A DNA stretch of 64,000 bases from an uncultured Clostridia bacterium (GTDB lineage Bacteria > Bacillota > Clostridia > Christensenellales > Pumilibacteraceae). Location of the stretch: positions 23,853-87,852 of the forward strand of contig CAMWMF010000007.1 of the NCBI GenBank assembly GCA_947175335.1. The letters run 5' to 3'. Positions 8,005 to 17,333 of the stretch are shown one piece after another. Position numbers and translations under genes: made by a program. Position 1 is the stretch's first letter. Every line of letters starts with the position of its first letter. The notes under the pieces were generated by a model. It was not told where the DNA came from, did no database searches, and saw nothing but the letters and a program-made list of their open reading frames with translations.

Positions 8005-9985
8005 ACTTAATTTGGAACTGTCTGAAATCAAGGGAATAGGCGCTAAACGCTTAAAAGCGTTGAACGAGATGGGTATCTACACTCCGTCCGATTTGTTGTT
8101 GCGTTTTCCCGATAAATATATAGATGTAAACGCAAAAGTCGACAGAACGCTGAAAGACGGCGACAGCGTTTCCTTTTTGGGTGAAACGGTAGCACCGGCT
8201 AAGCGCGCGTATATTCGTCGCGGGCTAAATGTTGTTAATTGCAGTTTTATAAATAACGGAATATCGGTGCGCTGCTCGTGGTTTAACCAGCCTTTTGCTG
8301 CGCGTAATCTAAACGCAGGCGACAAAGTTTATGTTGTGGGCAAGGTTAAACGGTTCAAGTCCGCCGTACAGGTGGTAAACCCTACACTTTTGGCACCGCA
8401 ACCGACCGATGAGAGCATTGTTCCGGTATATAAAACGCCTATTCCGTCGCGCACATTCGAAGCGGCGGTAAAGACTGCGTTGGATAACGTTAGGGTAAAT
8501 AGCTTTATTCCCGAAAAATTGGCGGAAAAGTTCGGACTTATGCCGCTGCAAACGGCTTTGCGCCGTATACATTCGCCACGCGACCAAATGGAGCTTGCCG
8601 TTGCAAAACGCTCGGTCGCTGTTGAAAATTTGTGTTACGTAATAACGTCGTACCGTCTGTTAAAGGACGATAGGCGTGATTTTTCGTATTCCGTACCAAA
8701 AGATACGGTGAGCGAGTTTATAGACAGCTTGCCGTTTGCTTTGACGGATGAGCAAACCGCCGCAATCGACGGCATAATATCGGCATTGCGCTCGGACAAG
8801 CTGACCAATATGCTTGTGCAAGGCGAGGTGGGTTGCGGCAAGACAGTTGTAGCGCTTGCCGCTATGTTCTACGCAGCAAAATGCGGTTATCAATCGGCAA
8901 TAATGGCGCCGACAGAGGTTTTGGCGCGACAGCATTATGCTACAATGGTCAAATATTTAGAGCCGCTTGGCGTTAAGTCGCAGCTGCTTTGTGCGTCAAT
9001 GACGGCTAAACAAAAGGAAGCGGCGCTGTTCAACATTAAATTCGGTGCGGCTTCTTGCATAGTCGGCACGCAGTCGCTTATAGGCGAGGATGCGGTTTTT
9101 CGTGATTTAAGGCTTGTAATTGCTGACGAACAACAGCGTTTCGGTGTGAATCAGCGCGCTAAGTTGGAGAGTAAGGGCGGCAAAACCGACATGATTGTAA
9201 TGACTGCAACGCCCATTCCGCGTACGCTCGCACTGTCGTTATACGGCGAGCTACAACAGATAGACATACATGGACTTCCGTCCAATCGTCCGCAAATACA
9301 TACATCTATTGTGCCGCCCGCAAAAATCGAAAATATGTATAAATATATAATCAATAAGGCGGCGGTTGACGAGCGTACATATATAATTTGTCCGCGTATA
9401 GAGGGCGGTGACGACGACGTAACAAGCGTGGACGACGTGTATAATAGATTGAAAAGCGGGCCTTGTGCCGACATTGTAGGATGCATACACGGCAAAATGC
9501 GTGACGCGGAAAAGAACGCGATTATGGCCGATTTTAAGTCGGGTAAGATAAAAATTTTAGTATCTACCACCGTTGTCGAGGTGGGTATTGACGTTGCCGA
9601 GGCGACGACTGTTGTGGTATTCGACGCCGAGCGGTTCGGGCTGTCGCAGCTACACCAAATTCGCGGCCGAGTAGGACGTGGCACTAAGGAATCGTATTGC
9701 TTTTTGGTAAGCGAAAACGGTACGGAGGAAAGCGACGCGCGAATTAAGGATTTTTGTAAGCTGTCCGACGGTTTTGCTGTGTCCGAGCTTGATTTTAAAC
9801 TGCGCGGCGCGGGTGATTTTGTGGGGTTGAGGCAGCATGGCAACGGTAATATGGAGATAGATAGCAATATTATTGAGCGGGCGCGAGGATTGTCCGACGC
9901 GCTTATTGCCGACGGAAGTGCTTCCGAAAATATTATAGATTCGCTTAAAGCACCCGAATTTATCAAATCGGTAACTATGAATTGA
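7991..9985 (+). CDS. recG: ATP-dependent DNA helicase RecG (true start perhaps TTG 8012)
   Basis: GEVGCGKTVVALAAMF, DEQQRFGVNQR, MTATPIPRTLAL, QIRGRVGRG. Confidence 0.96.
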   Translation: MVRFLLNLELSEIKGIGAKRLKALNEMGIYTPSDLLLRFPDKYIDVNAKVDRTLKDGDSVSFLGETVAPAKRAYIRRGLNVVNCSFINNGISVRCSWFNQPFAARNLNAGDKVYVVGKVKRFKSAVQVVNPTLLAPQPTDESIVPVYKTPIPSRTFEAAVKTALDNVRVNSFIPEKLAEKFGLMPLQTALRRIHSPRDQMELAVAKRSVAVENLCYVITSYRLLKDDRRDFSYSVPKDTVSEFIDSLPFALTDEQTAAIDGIISALRSDKLTNMLVQGEVGCGKTVVALAAMFYAAKCGYQSAIMAPTEVLARQHYATMVKYLEPLGVKSQLLCASMTAKQKEAALFNIKFGAASCIVGTQSLIGEDAVFRDLRLVIADEQQRFGVNQRAKLESKGGKTDMIVMTATPIPRTLALSLYGELQQIDIHGLPSNRPQIHTSIVPPAKIENMYKYIINKAAVDERTYIICPRIEGGDDDVTSVDDVYNRLKSGPCADIVGCIHGKMRDAEKNAIMADFKSGKIKILVSTTVVEVGIDVAEATTVVVFDAERFGLSQLHQIRGRVGRGTKESYCFLVSENGTEESDARIKDFCKLSDGFAVSELDFKLRGAGDFVGLRQHGNGNMEIDSNIIERARGLSDALIADGSASENIIDSLKAPEFIKSVTMN

Positions 9986-9986
9986 T

Positions 9987-11534
9987 ATGAGCTGTAAAGT
10001 ATTGAATTTTAGAGCTTTTTTAATAGTTGCGTTGTTCGTAACGGCTATTGTGCTGTGCGTTTATTGTTATGCTTACAACGCCGTTGCCGGTATTGTTTTG
10101 GGTGTGTTGTTAATAGTTGTGTGTTGTGCGCTGGCAACACTGTTTATTTTTAGGTTTATTTATAATAAGTCGAGGTTGGTCGTTGCGATTTCCTTTTCGC
10201 TTGCCACAGTACTGTGCATAATTGCGTTTGCGGTGGGTGCTACCGTTGCGGATAAATGGGCGAGCGGACAACAATTTAACCGATACTGCTCGGTAAGCGG
10301 CAGAGTGTGCGACGTAGATACGCAAACCGGGCAGTACAGACTGTTTTTGGATGATTTAGTGTTAAACGGACAGTCTGCTGACGGTATACTTCGCATAGAC
10401 GTAGCCGTAAGCGACCAAAACATTGCTGATATTGTTCATTGCGGCGACACGCTGCAATTCGGTGCAAAAATAAACGTTATCAGTCTTGCACGAAAAGACG
10501 GAAAGATATCGGGCAACGCATATAGAACGGACGTCAGATACACCGCATCGGTAAAATCGGACGACATTGTCGTGCAAAATGTCGGCAATCCGCGCCCACT
10601 CGAAAAATTTTCTCTCGATTTGCGCAGTCATCTTTCCGAAAATATGGGTGAAAAGTACGGAAATATAGCGTTTTCTATGCTTACAGGCGACAAACACGGG
10701 CTTGGAACGGGTATATTCGACTATTTTTCGGCGGCCGGACTGGGGCATATAATGGCTGTTTCCGGCTTACATATCGGATTTTTGGTGCTGCTTTTGAATT
10801 TTATTCTATGTAAGGTGCGCAAAAAGATACGTTTTCCTATAATTGCGGTTGTGCTGCTTTTGTATGCCGTGCTTGCCGATTTTTCACCGAGCGTGGTGCG
10901 TGCAGTGATAATGGCGTATATATCCGGCATAGGCGTTTTGATTGGCGGCAGACGCGATTTGCTGTCGTCATTGCTGTGCGCATATTCGTTTATACTCGCA
11001 ATAAAGCCGTTTTATCTGTTTGAAGCGGGATTTTTGTTGAGCTTTGGCGCGCTTTTCGGCATTGCCGTATTTTCGGGGACTATTCGGAGATTTACGGATA
11101 AGCATCGCGTGCCCAAAAGGATAGGCAACGCCGTAGGCGGTTCTCTGTCGGTATCGGTGGGTATATTGCCCATGCAGGTTTACTTTTTTCAAAAAGTACA
11201 GGTTTTGGCATGCTTTGTCAATATTATCGTGTTGCCGTACATATCGATAGTGTTTATTTCCATAATATGTTTATTGCCGATATCGGCAATTCCGCATTGC
11301 GGGTCGGTGCTGTTGGCAAGCAAATATTTGCTTATGCCGTTAGATTATATCGCTAAAGCAATAGCGCACTTGCCGTATACCGTTATAGGGCTTAAATCGT
11401 CGGCGGCGCTGTTTTTGTGCTATCCGTTAATGTTTATAGCGGGCGAGCACGTTATGCTGGATAAAAGCAAAACCGCCGTAAGCTGGTACTCATTGGCGGT
11501 TTGTTTAATGATTATTATAATTTGCGCATTGTAA
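9987..11534 (+). CDS. comEC: ComEC/Rec2 competence protein, lacking a C-terminal metallo-beta-lactamase domain
   Basis: MAVSGLHIGFLVLLLNF, FSPSVVRAVIMAYISG, multi-TM; ends at 515 aa. Confidence 0.88.
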   Translation: MSCKVLNFRAFLIVALFVTAIVLCVYCYAYNAVAGIVLGVLLIVVCCALATLFIFRFIYNKSRLVVAISFSLATVLCIIAFAVGATVADKWASGQQFNRYCSVSGRVCDVDTQTGQYRLFLDDLVLNGQSADGILRIDVAVSDQNIADIVHCGDTLQFGAKINVISLARKDGKISGNAYRTDVRYTASVKSDDIVVQNVGNPRPLEKFSLDLRSHLSENMGEKYGNIAFSMLTGDKHGLGTGIFDYFSAAGLGHIMAVSGLHIGFLVLLLNFILCKVRKKIRFPIIAVVLLLYAVLADFSPSVVRAVIMAYISGIGVLIGGRRDLLSSLLCAYSFILAIKPFYLFEAGFLLSFGALFGIAVFSGTIRRFTDKHRVPKRIGNAVGGSLSVSVGILPMQVYFFQKVQVLACFVNIIVLPYISIVFISIICLLPISAIPHCGSVLLASKYLLMPLDYIAKAIAHLPYTVIGLKSSAALFLCYPLMFIAGEHVMLDKSKTAVSWYSLAVCLMIIIICAL

Positions 11535-12146
11535 TTATTTGTTTTCGGCTTCCTCTGCATTTTGCGACAATACTATGGTATAGCAGTTGTCATATATCAT
11601 AATTTTGCCTTTTGGCAAAAGATCGCCGAACATGCTGTCCGACACGTATACGTTGTGAGGCGGTTGCTCAATTTCTTCGTCGTAAAACAGCATTATTTCC
11701 TTGCGCCGCTCGTACCAGTGCCCGCTATGCTCGGCGGTAACTCCGTCCGACATGACGGTCATGGTAAACGTGTTGTCGTCGTTTAGCGTAAGCGTATAAT
11801 CGAGAGTTTCGTCCTTGTCTATTCCGTACGGTGTGTGGATATATTCTACCGTATAGGTACCGCTGCGATCGGGGATAAAGTGCCTGCGCACCCCGGGTAA
11901 TGCCGATTTTGTTCGTATTTGTCCCATAAAACCGTCTATTTTGTTGCCGTCTATTGTAATTTCTATTCTTTTGTTATCGGTGTTATTGTCGGTAACGTCC
12001 TGATTTTCTTGCTGTGTTTGAGTTTGCTGTGTATCGCGCGGCTCGGGCAAGCGCACTGCGGAAGCGTTTGTGGTGGACTTACTGCAACCGCATAACGCGG
12101 AAGCGGCGATTAAAGCTGTAACTGTGAACGTAAGAGCTTTTTTCAT
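11535..12146 (-). CDS. Putative lipoprotein of unknown function (start MKKALTF)
   Basis: Signal peptide with lipobox-like ALCGC, Thr/Gln-rich linker; GGAG upstream on the minus strand; convergent with comEC with abutting stops. Confidence 0.65.
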   Translation of the reverse strand: MKKALTFTVTALIAASALCGCSKSTTNASAVRLPEPRDTQQTQTQQENQDVTDNNTDNKRIEITIDGNKIDGFMGQIRTKSALPGVRRHFIPDRSGTYTVEYIHTPYGIDKDETLDYTLTLNDDNTFTMTVMSDGVTAEHSGHWYERRKEIMLFYDEEIEQPPHNVYVSDSMFGDLLPKGKIMIYDNCYTIVLSQNAEEAENK

Positions 12147-12285
12147 AATAATCTCCGTCGGGCTAAGATTTTCTTTTAGTCTTTGCCTCAAAGGATAATT
12201 TATTCATAAAACTTTTTATAATTCAGGTATTTTTATTGAAAGGCATATATTTTTTTAAGCAATATCTATAAGCAAGGTTTTCTTG

Positions 12286-12309
12286 CTACTTCTTTCCAAA
12301 AAGAAGTAG
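12286..12309. repeat. Perfect 10-bp inverted repeat CTACTTCTTT-CCAA-AAAGAAGTAG
   Basis: Read directly from sequence. Confidence 0.85.
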
Positions 12310-12339
12310 AAAAAGTTTTTGAATTTGCTGTTAAATCGG

Positions 12340-12368
12340 TTGACAAAGCGGGGCGGATATTATACAAT
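12340..12368 (+). promoter_or_regulatory. infC operon promoter TTGACA-N17-TACAAT
   Basis: TTGACA 12340-12345, TACAAT 12363-12368. Confidence 0.75.
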
Positions 12369-12484
12369 ATACAAGCTAAGTAGATTTTATCTCACCGTTC
12401 GGGTCTACTCGGAACGGTCAAACAATCAAAATAGTTGTTTTTGAGTGTGAGTTAATGTCTATTTAACTCGCAATTTTTATTTTT
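12369..12484 (+). ncRNA. Structured infC-rpmI-rplT leader with attenuator hairpin (L20-leader-like)
   Basis: ACCGTTC/GAACGGT stem; 10-bp TGTGAGTTAA/TTAACTCGCA stem at 12446-12472 followed by AATTTTTATTTTT, directly before AGGAGG. Confidence 0.7.
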
Positions 12485-12499
12485 AGGAGGATACCGACT

Positions 12500-13018
12500 A
12501 TTATTAAGGAGCTTGTTATCAACGAAGGGATTGAAGACAATCTCGAAGTTAGGGTCAAGGATGACGCGGGTGCTATGTTAGGGATTATGCCCGCCGCAAA
12601 AGCCAAGGTTTTGGCGGACGAACGTAGACTCGATCTTGTTATGATTACGCCCAACGCGCAACCGCCGGTTTGCCAAATTATGGACTACGGCAAATACCGT
12701 TTCGATATGGCAAAAAAGGCTAAGGACGCGCAAAAGAATCAAAAAAAGATGGACGTAAAAGAAATCCGTTTGTCCATAACTATTGACGTAGGTGACGTAA
12801 ACACCAAAACCAAGCAAGCAAGAAAATTCCTTGCGGAAGGTGCCAAAGTCAAGGTTTCCATCCGCATGCGCGGTCGTCAAATGGCGCGCCCGCAAATGGG
12901 AGTCGATATCATGAACTCGTTTTTCGAAACCGTTAAGGACGTTGCGATGATAGATCGCAAGCCGGCGGTGGACGGTAGAAGCATCATTATGATACTTGCA
13001 CCTATCAACAGTAAATAA
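12500..13018 (+). CDS. infC: Translation initiation factor IF-3 with predicted ATT start (ORF track begins at internal ATG 12575)
   Basis: In-frame upstream codons give [30 protein letters not shown], matching the IF-3 N-terminus; AGGAGG 12485-12490; no ATG/GTG/TTG between SD and the conserved region. Confidence 0.9.
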   Translation: MIKELVINEGIEDNLEVRVKDDAGAMLGIMPAAKAKVLADERRLDLVMITPNAQPPVCQIMDYGKYRFDMAKKAKDAQKNQKKMDVKEIRLSITIDVGDVNTKTKQARKFLAEGAKVKVSIRMRGRQMARPQMGVDIMNSFFETVKDVAMIDRKPAVDGRSIIMILAPINSK

Positions 13019-13040
13019 TTTAATTCGGAGGATATATATT

Positions 13041-13238
13041 ATGCCCAAAATGAAAAGTCACAGCGGCGCTAAAAAACGTTTTCGTGTAACCGCAAACGGC
13101 AGAGTTAAGCGCGCTCAGCAAGGTAAAAACCACATTCTCAACAAAAAGCCCAGAAAGCGCATTATGAGATTGCGTCAAGGCGCGTATCTCAAATCCGCCA
13201 AGCAGGAAAAGACCATTCGCAACATGGCGCAAAAGTAG
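13041..13238 (+). CDS. rpmI: 50S ribosomal protein L35 (start corrected from 12996)
   Basis: [29 protein letters not shown] upstream. Confidence 0.97.
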   Translation: MPKMKSHSGAKKRFRVTANGRVKRAQQGKNHILNKKPRKRIMRLRQGAYLKSAKQEKTIRNMAQK

Positions 13239-13248
13239 GAGGTGAATT

Positions 13249-13605
13249 ATGAGAATTAAAAGAGCAGTAAACGCAGTTAAAAAACGCAGAAAGATTTTTA
13301 AGCTTTCCAAAGGTTATTTCGGATCAAAATCCCGTTCGTACCGCATAGCGCGTCAAGCCGTTATGAAGTCGCAAATGTATGCCTATATCGGCAGACGCCT
13401 TAAAAAGCGCGACTTCCGTTCGCTTTGGATTACGCGTATCAACGCCGCCGCGCGCATAAACGGACTTTCTTACTCCAAGCTTATGCACGGTCTTAAAGTT
13501 TGCGGTATCAACCTTAACCGCAAAGTGCTTGCCGACATAGCTGTCAACGACGCAGAAGCGTTTAAGGCGCTTGCGCAAAAGGCAACCGTTGCACTTGGCA
13601 AATAA
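13249..13605 (+). CDS. rplT: 50S ribosomal protein L20
   Basis: [31 protein letters not shown]-like N-terminus and [24 protein letters not shown]. Confidence 0.98.
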   Translation: MRIKRAVNAVKKRRKIFKLSKGYFGSKSRSYRIARQAVMKSQMYAYIGRRLKKRDFRSLWITRINAAARINGLSYSKLMHGLKVCGINLNRKVLADIAVNDAEAFKALAQKATVALGK

Positions 13606-13610
13606 AAATC

Positions 13611-13640
13611 AAAGCGTCGAATTTTTCGGCGCTTTTCTTT
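13611..13640 (+). terminator. Intrinsic terminator of the infC operon
   Basis: AAAGCGTCGA / TCGGCGCTTT stem followed by a T-rich tail. Confidence 0.8.
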
Positions 13641-13652
13641 TGGTAAATAGTT

Positions 13653-14396
13653 ATGGAAGTTATTAAATCGTCCGACAACCGCACGGTTAAACATATAAGC
13701 AAATTGAAGGACAAAAAGTACCGCGACGAGTACGGCGAATTCTTTGCCGAGGGGTATAAGAATGTACTCGATACGGTTACGGCCCGTCCCGAGCTTGTAA
13801 AAAGCGTCGTACTAAGCGAAAACGCATACTCCGAGTGCGGCGAAAAATTTTGCGATTTCAACACTGTTGTAATTGCAGACGGTGTTTTCGATAAGATTAC
13901 AGACACTAAAACATGTCAGGGTGTTCTTTGCATAATGCAAAAACCCAAGTCTATGCCGCCTAAGGCGGATTGCTGCATATTGCTGGATAGAGTGCGCGAC
14001 CCCGGCAATGTCGGCACTATTTTGCGTACCGCAGTCGCGTGCGGGTATGACGTAGTGGTAAATAATTGCGCGGACGTGTACTCGCCGAAGGTTATCCGAA
14101 GCGCAATGTCCGCCGCCGTTAAGTGCAATATCGGTATAGATATTGCGGTAGACGATATAAAAAATATGGGTTATACACTTATCGTTGCGGATATGCATGG
14201 CGACAACGTATTTAAAGCCGAGCATAGCGGCAAGTATTGCATAGTAGTGGGCAACGAAGCGGAGGGTGTGTCGGAGGATATAAAAACCAAAGCAGACAAG
14301 CTGCTGGCATTGCCGCAAAGCAATATGGAATCACTTAACGCCGCCGTCGCCGCCGCCGTCATGATGTTTGTTTTAAAATTCGGAATGCGGAATTAG
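13653..14396 (+). CDS. TrmH/SpoU-family RNA 2'-O-methyltransferase
   Basis: LLDRVRDPGNVGTILRTA, VVGNEAEGVS, PQSNMESLNAAVAAAVMMF. Confidence 0.93.
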   Translation: MEVIKSSDNRTVKHISKLKDKKYRDEYGEFFAEGYKNVLDTVTARPELVKSVVLSENAYSECGEKFCDFNTVVIADGVFDKITDTKTCQGVLCIMQKPKSMPPKADCCILLDRVRDPGNVGTILRTAVACGYDVVVNNCADVYSPKVIRSAMSAAVKCNIGIDIAVDDIKNMGYTLIVADMHGDNVFKAEHSGKYCIVVGNEAEGVSEDIKTKADKLLALPQSNMESLNAAVAAAVMMFVLKFGMRN

Positions 14397-14412
14397 GAAT
14401 TCGGAATTCAAA
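14377..14412. repeat. Short degenerate AATTCGGAATGCGGAATTAGGAATTCGGAATTC repeat overlapping the trmH 3' end
   Basis: Three to four imperfect GGAATT units. Confidence 0.6.
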
Positions 14413-14430
14413 ATAAGTTGATACTTCTAA

Positions 14431-14459
14431 TTGACAAATATCTATGCAAATAGTATAAT
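14431..14459 (+). promoter_or_regulatory. Perfect-consensus promoter TTGACA-N17-TATAAT upstream of yebC
   Basis: TTGACA 14431-14436, TATAAT 14454-14459. Confidence 0.9.
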
Positions 14460-14490
14460 TAAAATAGAAACTTACTAATGGAGATTTTTT

Positions 14491-15234
14491 ATGTCCGGAC
14501 ACAGCAAATGGGCAACTATTAAACGGCAAAAGGGCAAGACCGACGCCGCGCGCGCTAACGTATTTACCAAGATAGGCAGAGAGCTTGCGGTGGCAGTTCG
14601 CCAAGGCGGACCCGACCCAAACAACAACCCGCGCTTGCGCGACGTTATAGCCAAGGCTCGCGCCGCCAATATGCCTAACGATAATATAAACCGTTCTATC
14701 AAAAAGGCGAGCGGCGAGGACAGCAACGTAAACTACGATTCCATAATTTACGAGGGCTACGGCTCTGGCGGTGTCGCGGTTATAGTGGAAACGCTTACCG
14801 ACAACAAAAACCGTACGGCAGCTGCGGTGCGTCATATATTCGATAAATGCGGCGGCAGCTTAGGCACCACCAACTGCGTTTCGTATATGTTCGACAGCAA
14901 GGGCGTAGTTACCATTGCAAAGAACAATGACGACGACGAGGAAGAAGTGATGATGCTTGCGCTCGAGCTTGGTGCGGACGACTTTGACGGCGGGGAAGAA
15001 GAATACTATATTTCCACTTCGCCGAGCGCTATGGACGAAATCCGCGACGGTTTGGAAAAAGCGGGCAGGACAATTTTGTCCGCCGAGGTGCAGCAAATCC
15101 CGTCCGCTACGGTCGACGTAGACGCGGACACCGAAGCCAAGATTCGTCGCATGCTCGATATGTTCGACGATGACGACGACGTGCAAAACGTTTACCACAA
15201 CGCCAATTTGTCGGAAGACGATGAAGAAGAATAA
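14491..15234 (+). CDS. yebC: YebC/PmpR family protein
   Basis: MSGHSKWATIKRQKGKTDAARANVFTKIGRE. Confidence 0.97.
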   Translation: MSGHSKWATIKRQKGKTDAARANVFTKIGRELAVAVRQGGPDPNNNPRLRDVIAKARAANMPNDNINRSIKKASGEDSNVNYDSIIYEGYGSGGVAVIVETLTDNKNRTAAAVRHIFDKCGGSLGTTNCVSYMFDSKGVVTIAKNNDDDEEEVMMLALELGADDFDGGEEEYYISTSPSAMDEIRDGLEKAGRTILSAEVQQIPSATVDVDADTEAKIRRMLDMFDDDDDVQNVYHNANLSEDDEEE

Positions 15235-16558
15235 TACTGCGCCTACGGCTGTGCCGTGCTTTGGCGACACTAAAATAGAAAATCACCGCCTTATTATAGG
15301 CGGGTGCGACGCGGCGGAGCTGGCAAAAAAATACGGCACGCCGCTGTATGTGTTTGACGTAAATTACGCGGTTAAGACCGCCGCCGCATACGTAAACGTG
15401 CTTAAACGCGAGTATCCCGAATCGACTGTGTGCTATGCGTCCAAAGCGTTTTGCTGTACGGCTATTTATAAGCTGCTTGCGCCGCTTGGATTGGGTGCTG
15501 ATGTTGTATCCGGTGGAGAGCTATTTACCGCACTTAACGGCGGAATGGACCCGAAAAAGATTTACTTTCACGGCAACAATAAGTCGGAAGCGGAAGTCAA
15601 GTATGCCATTGAGTCCGGCGTCGGGTATTTCGTGGTGGATTCGCTTCACGAGCTGGAGCTTATCTCTAAGTACGCAAAAACGCCGCAAAACGTGTTGTTT
15701 CGCGTAAACCCCGGGGTGGAAGCGCATACGCACAGGTTTATCCAAACCACCACGCCCGACAGTAAGTTTGGCTTTTCCATAGCAGACGGCACGGCTGAAA
15801 GCGTTATTTTATCGGCGCAAAAGTACAAAAACGTTAATTTTGTCGGTATTGCATGCCATATCGGTTCGCAAATATTCGAGCCGCAGTCGTTTGAAATAGC
15901 TATCGACAAGATGGTTGATTTTATAGTAAGGCTCAATTCGCTCGGTATAACGGTGGAGCGCCTTGATTTAGGCGGTGGCTTCGGCGTGCATTACGTTTCC
16001 GAGGACAAGCCGCTTACGCCCGAGCAGTACATGGCCGGGTCGGCTAAATATCTTGCCGCCGCGGTACAAAATCGCGGCATTAAAAAGCCGCATTTGATTT
16101 TCGAACCCGGGCGGTCGATAGTCGGCGAAGCAGGTGTGACATTGTACACAGTCGGCGCTATCAAGACTATTAAGGATATAAAGACGTATGCCGCAGTTGA
16201 TGGCGGTATGTTTGAAAATCCGCGGCCGTCGCTGTACGACGCGCGGTATACTGCCGTTGTTGCCGACAAGGCAGACTGTGAGTGCGATACGCTGTATTCC
16301 ATAGCCGGTAAGTGCTGTGAAAGCGGGGATATCCTTATCGACGGAATAAAGCTACCCGAGCTTAAAAGCGGGGATATATTGGCGACATTCACCACGGGCG
16401 CGTACCACTATTCCATGGCGTCCAATTACAACAGAAACTTCGTCCCGCCCGTCGTTGCGGTTATGGACGGAAAATCGGCATATATGGTCAAGCCGCAGAC
16501 CTACGAGGATTTGATACGAAACGACGTAATTCCCGAATTTTCGGAGGACGGCAAATAA
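15221..16558 (+). CDS. lysA: Diaminopimelate decarboxylase (start corrected to 15221)
   Basis: YGTPLYVFDV, YASKAFCC, HIGSQIF, LDLGGGFGVHY, CESGDIL. Confidence 0.96.
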   Translation: MKKNNTAPTAVPCFGDTKIENHRLIIGGCDAAELAKKYGTPLYVFDVNYAVKTAAAYVNVLKREYPESTVCYASKAFCCTAIYKLLAPLGLGADVVSGGELFTALNGGMDPKKIYFHGNNKSEAEVKYAIESGVGYFVVDSLHELELISKYAKTPQNVLFRVNPGVEAHTHRFIQTTTPDSKFGFSIADGTAESVILSAQKYKNVNFVGIACHIGSQIFEPQSFEIAIDKMVDFIVRLNSLGITVERLDLGGGFGVHYVSEDKPLTPEQYMAGSAKYLAAAVQNRGIKKPHLIFEPGRSIVGEAGVTLYTVGAIKTIKDIKTYAAVDGGMFENPRPSLYDARYTAVVADKADCECDTLYSIAGKCCESGDILIDGIKLPELKSGDILATFTTGAYHYSMASNYNRNFVPPVVAVMDGKSAYMVKPQTYEDLIRNDVIPEFSEDGK

Positions 16559-17316
16559 TGATTTTTGCGTTTAGGTATGGGGAAGATCCGCTCGACTATT
16601 TTATAATACTAGTTCTAACGCTGATAGCGGTAATGATATCGCTCGTTTTGCACGAATTGGCGCATGGGCTTGTTGCAAAATGGAACGGCGATTATACGGC
16701 TAAGTATGCGGGACGGCTTACGCTTAATCCGTTAAAGCATATAGATCCGATAGGCTTTTTAATGATGATGCTTGTAGGGTTTGGTTATGCAAAGCCCGTA
16801 CCTGTCAATCCCTCAAACTTTAAACATTATCGGCGTGGTATGATTACGGTCGCAATCGCGGGCGTTATTGTCAATCTTATAATAGCGTTTATTGGTGCAA
16901 TGGGTTATTGCTTGATGAACCTTGCTTTAAACCATGCAATATTCTCCGCGGCAGGTACTGCCGCAGTTAGAGTGTGCTGGTATTTGTTGCGGTTTTTCGG
17001 AATACTTGTTACGCTTAATCTTTGCCTTTTATTTTTCAATATTTTACCGATATTCCCGCTGGACGGCTTTCGTGTAATAGAAGCGTTTACACGCTACAAC
17101 AACAAGTTTTGCGCGTTTATGCGCGTAAACGGTAGGTATATTTTATACGGTTTGGTCGGACTCAGCTTTATTGTGTCCACCGCTATTGAAAATTTGGCAA
17201 ACATACCGAGCTGGTTCGGGTATTTGGATATTTTGGGAACGTACCTCGAATTTTTCAGCGGACATTTGGCTAGATGGTTCACCGAGTTTTGGTGGCTTAT
17301 GGTGCCGGTATACTAA
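16558..17316 (+). CDS. Site-2 protease (M50) family metalloprotease
   Basis: HELAHGLVAKWNGD and NILPIFPLDGFRV motifs; multi-TM. Confidence 0.9.
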   Translation: MIFAFRYGEDPLDYFIILVLTLIAVMISLVLHELAHGLVAKWNGDYTAKYAGRLTLNPLKHIDPIGFLMMMLVGFGYAKPVPVNPSNFKHYRRGMITVAIAGVIVNLIIAFIGAMGYCLMNLALNHAIFSAAGTAAVRVCWYLLRFFGILVTLNLCLLFFNILPIFPLDGFRVIEAFTRYNNKFCAFMRVNGRYILYGLVGLSFIVSTAIENLANIPSWFGYLDILGTYLEFFSGHLARWFTEFWWLMVPVY

Positions 17317-17333
17317 ACTAAAAAGGAGTGGTC

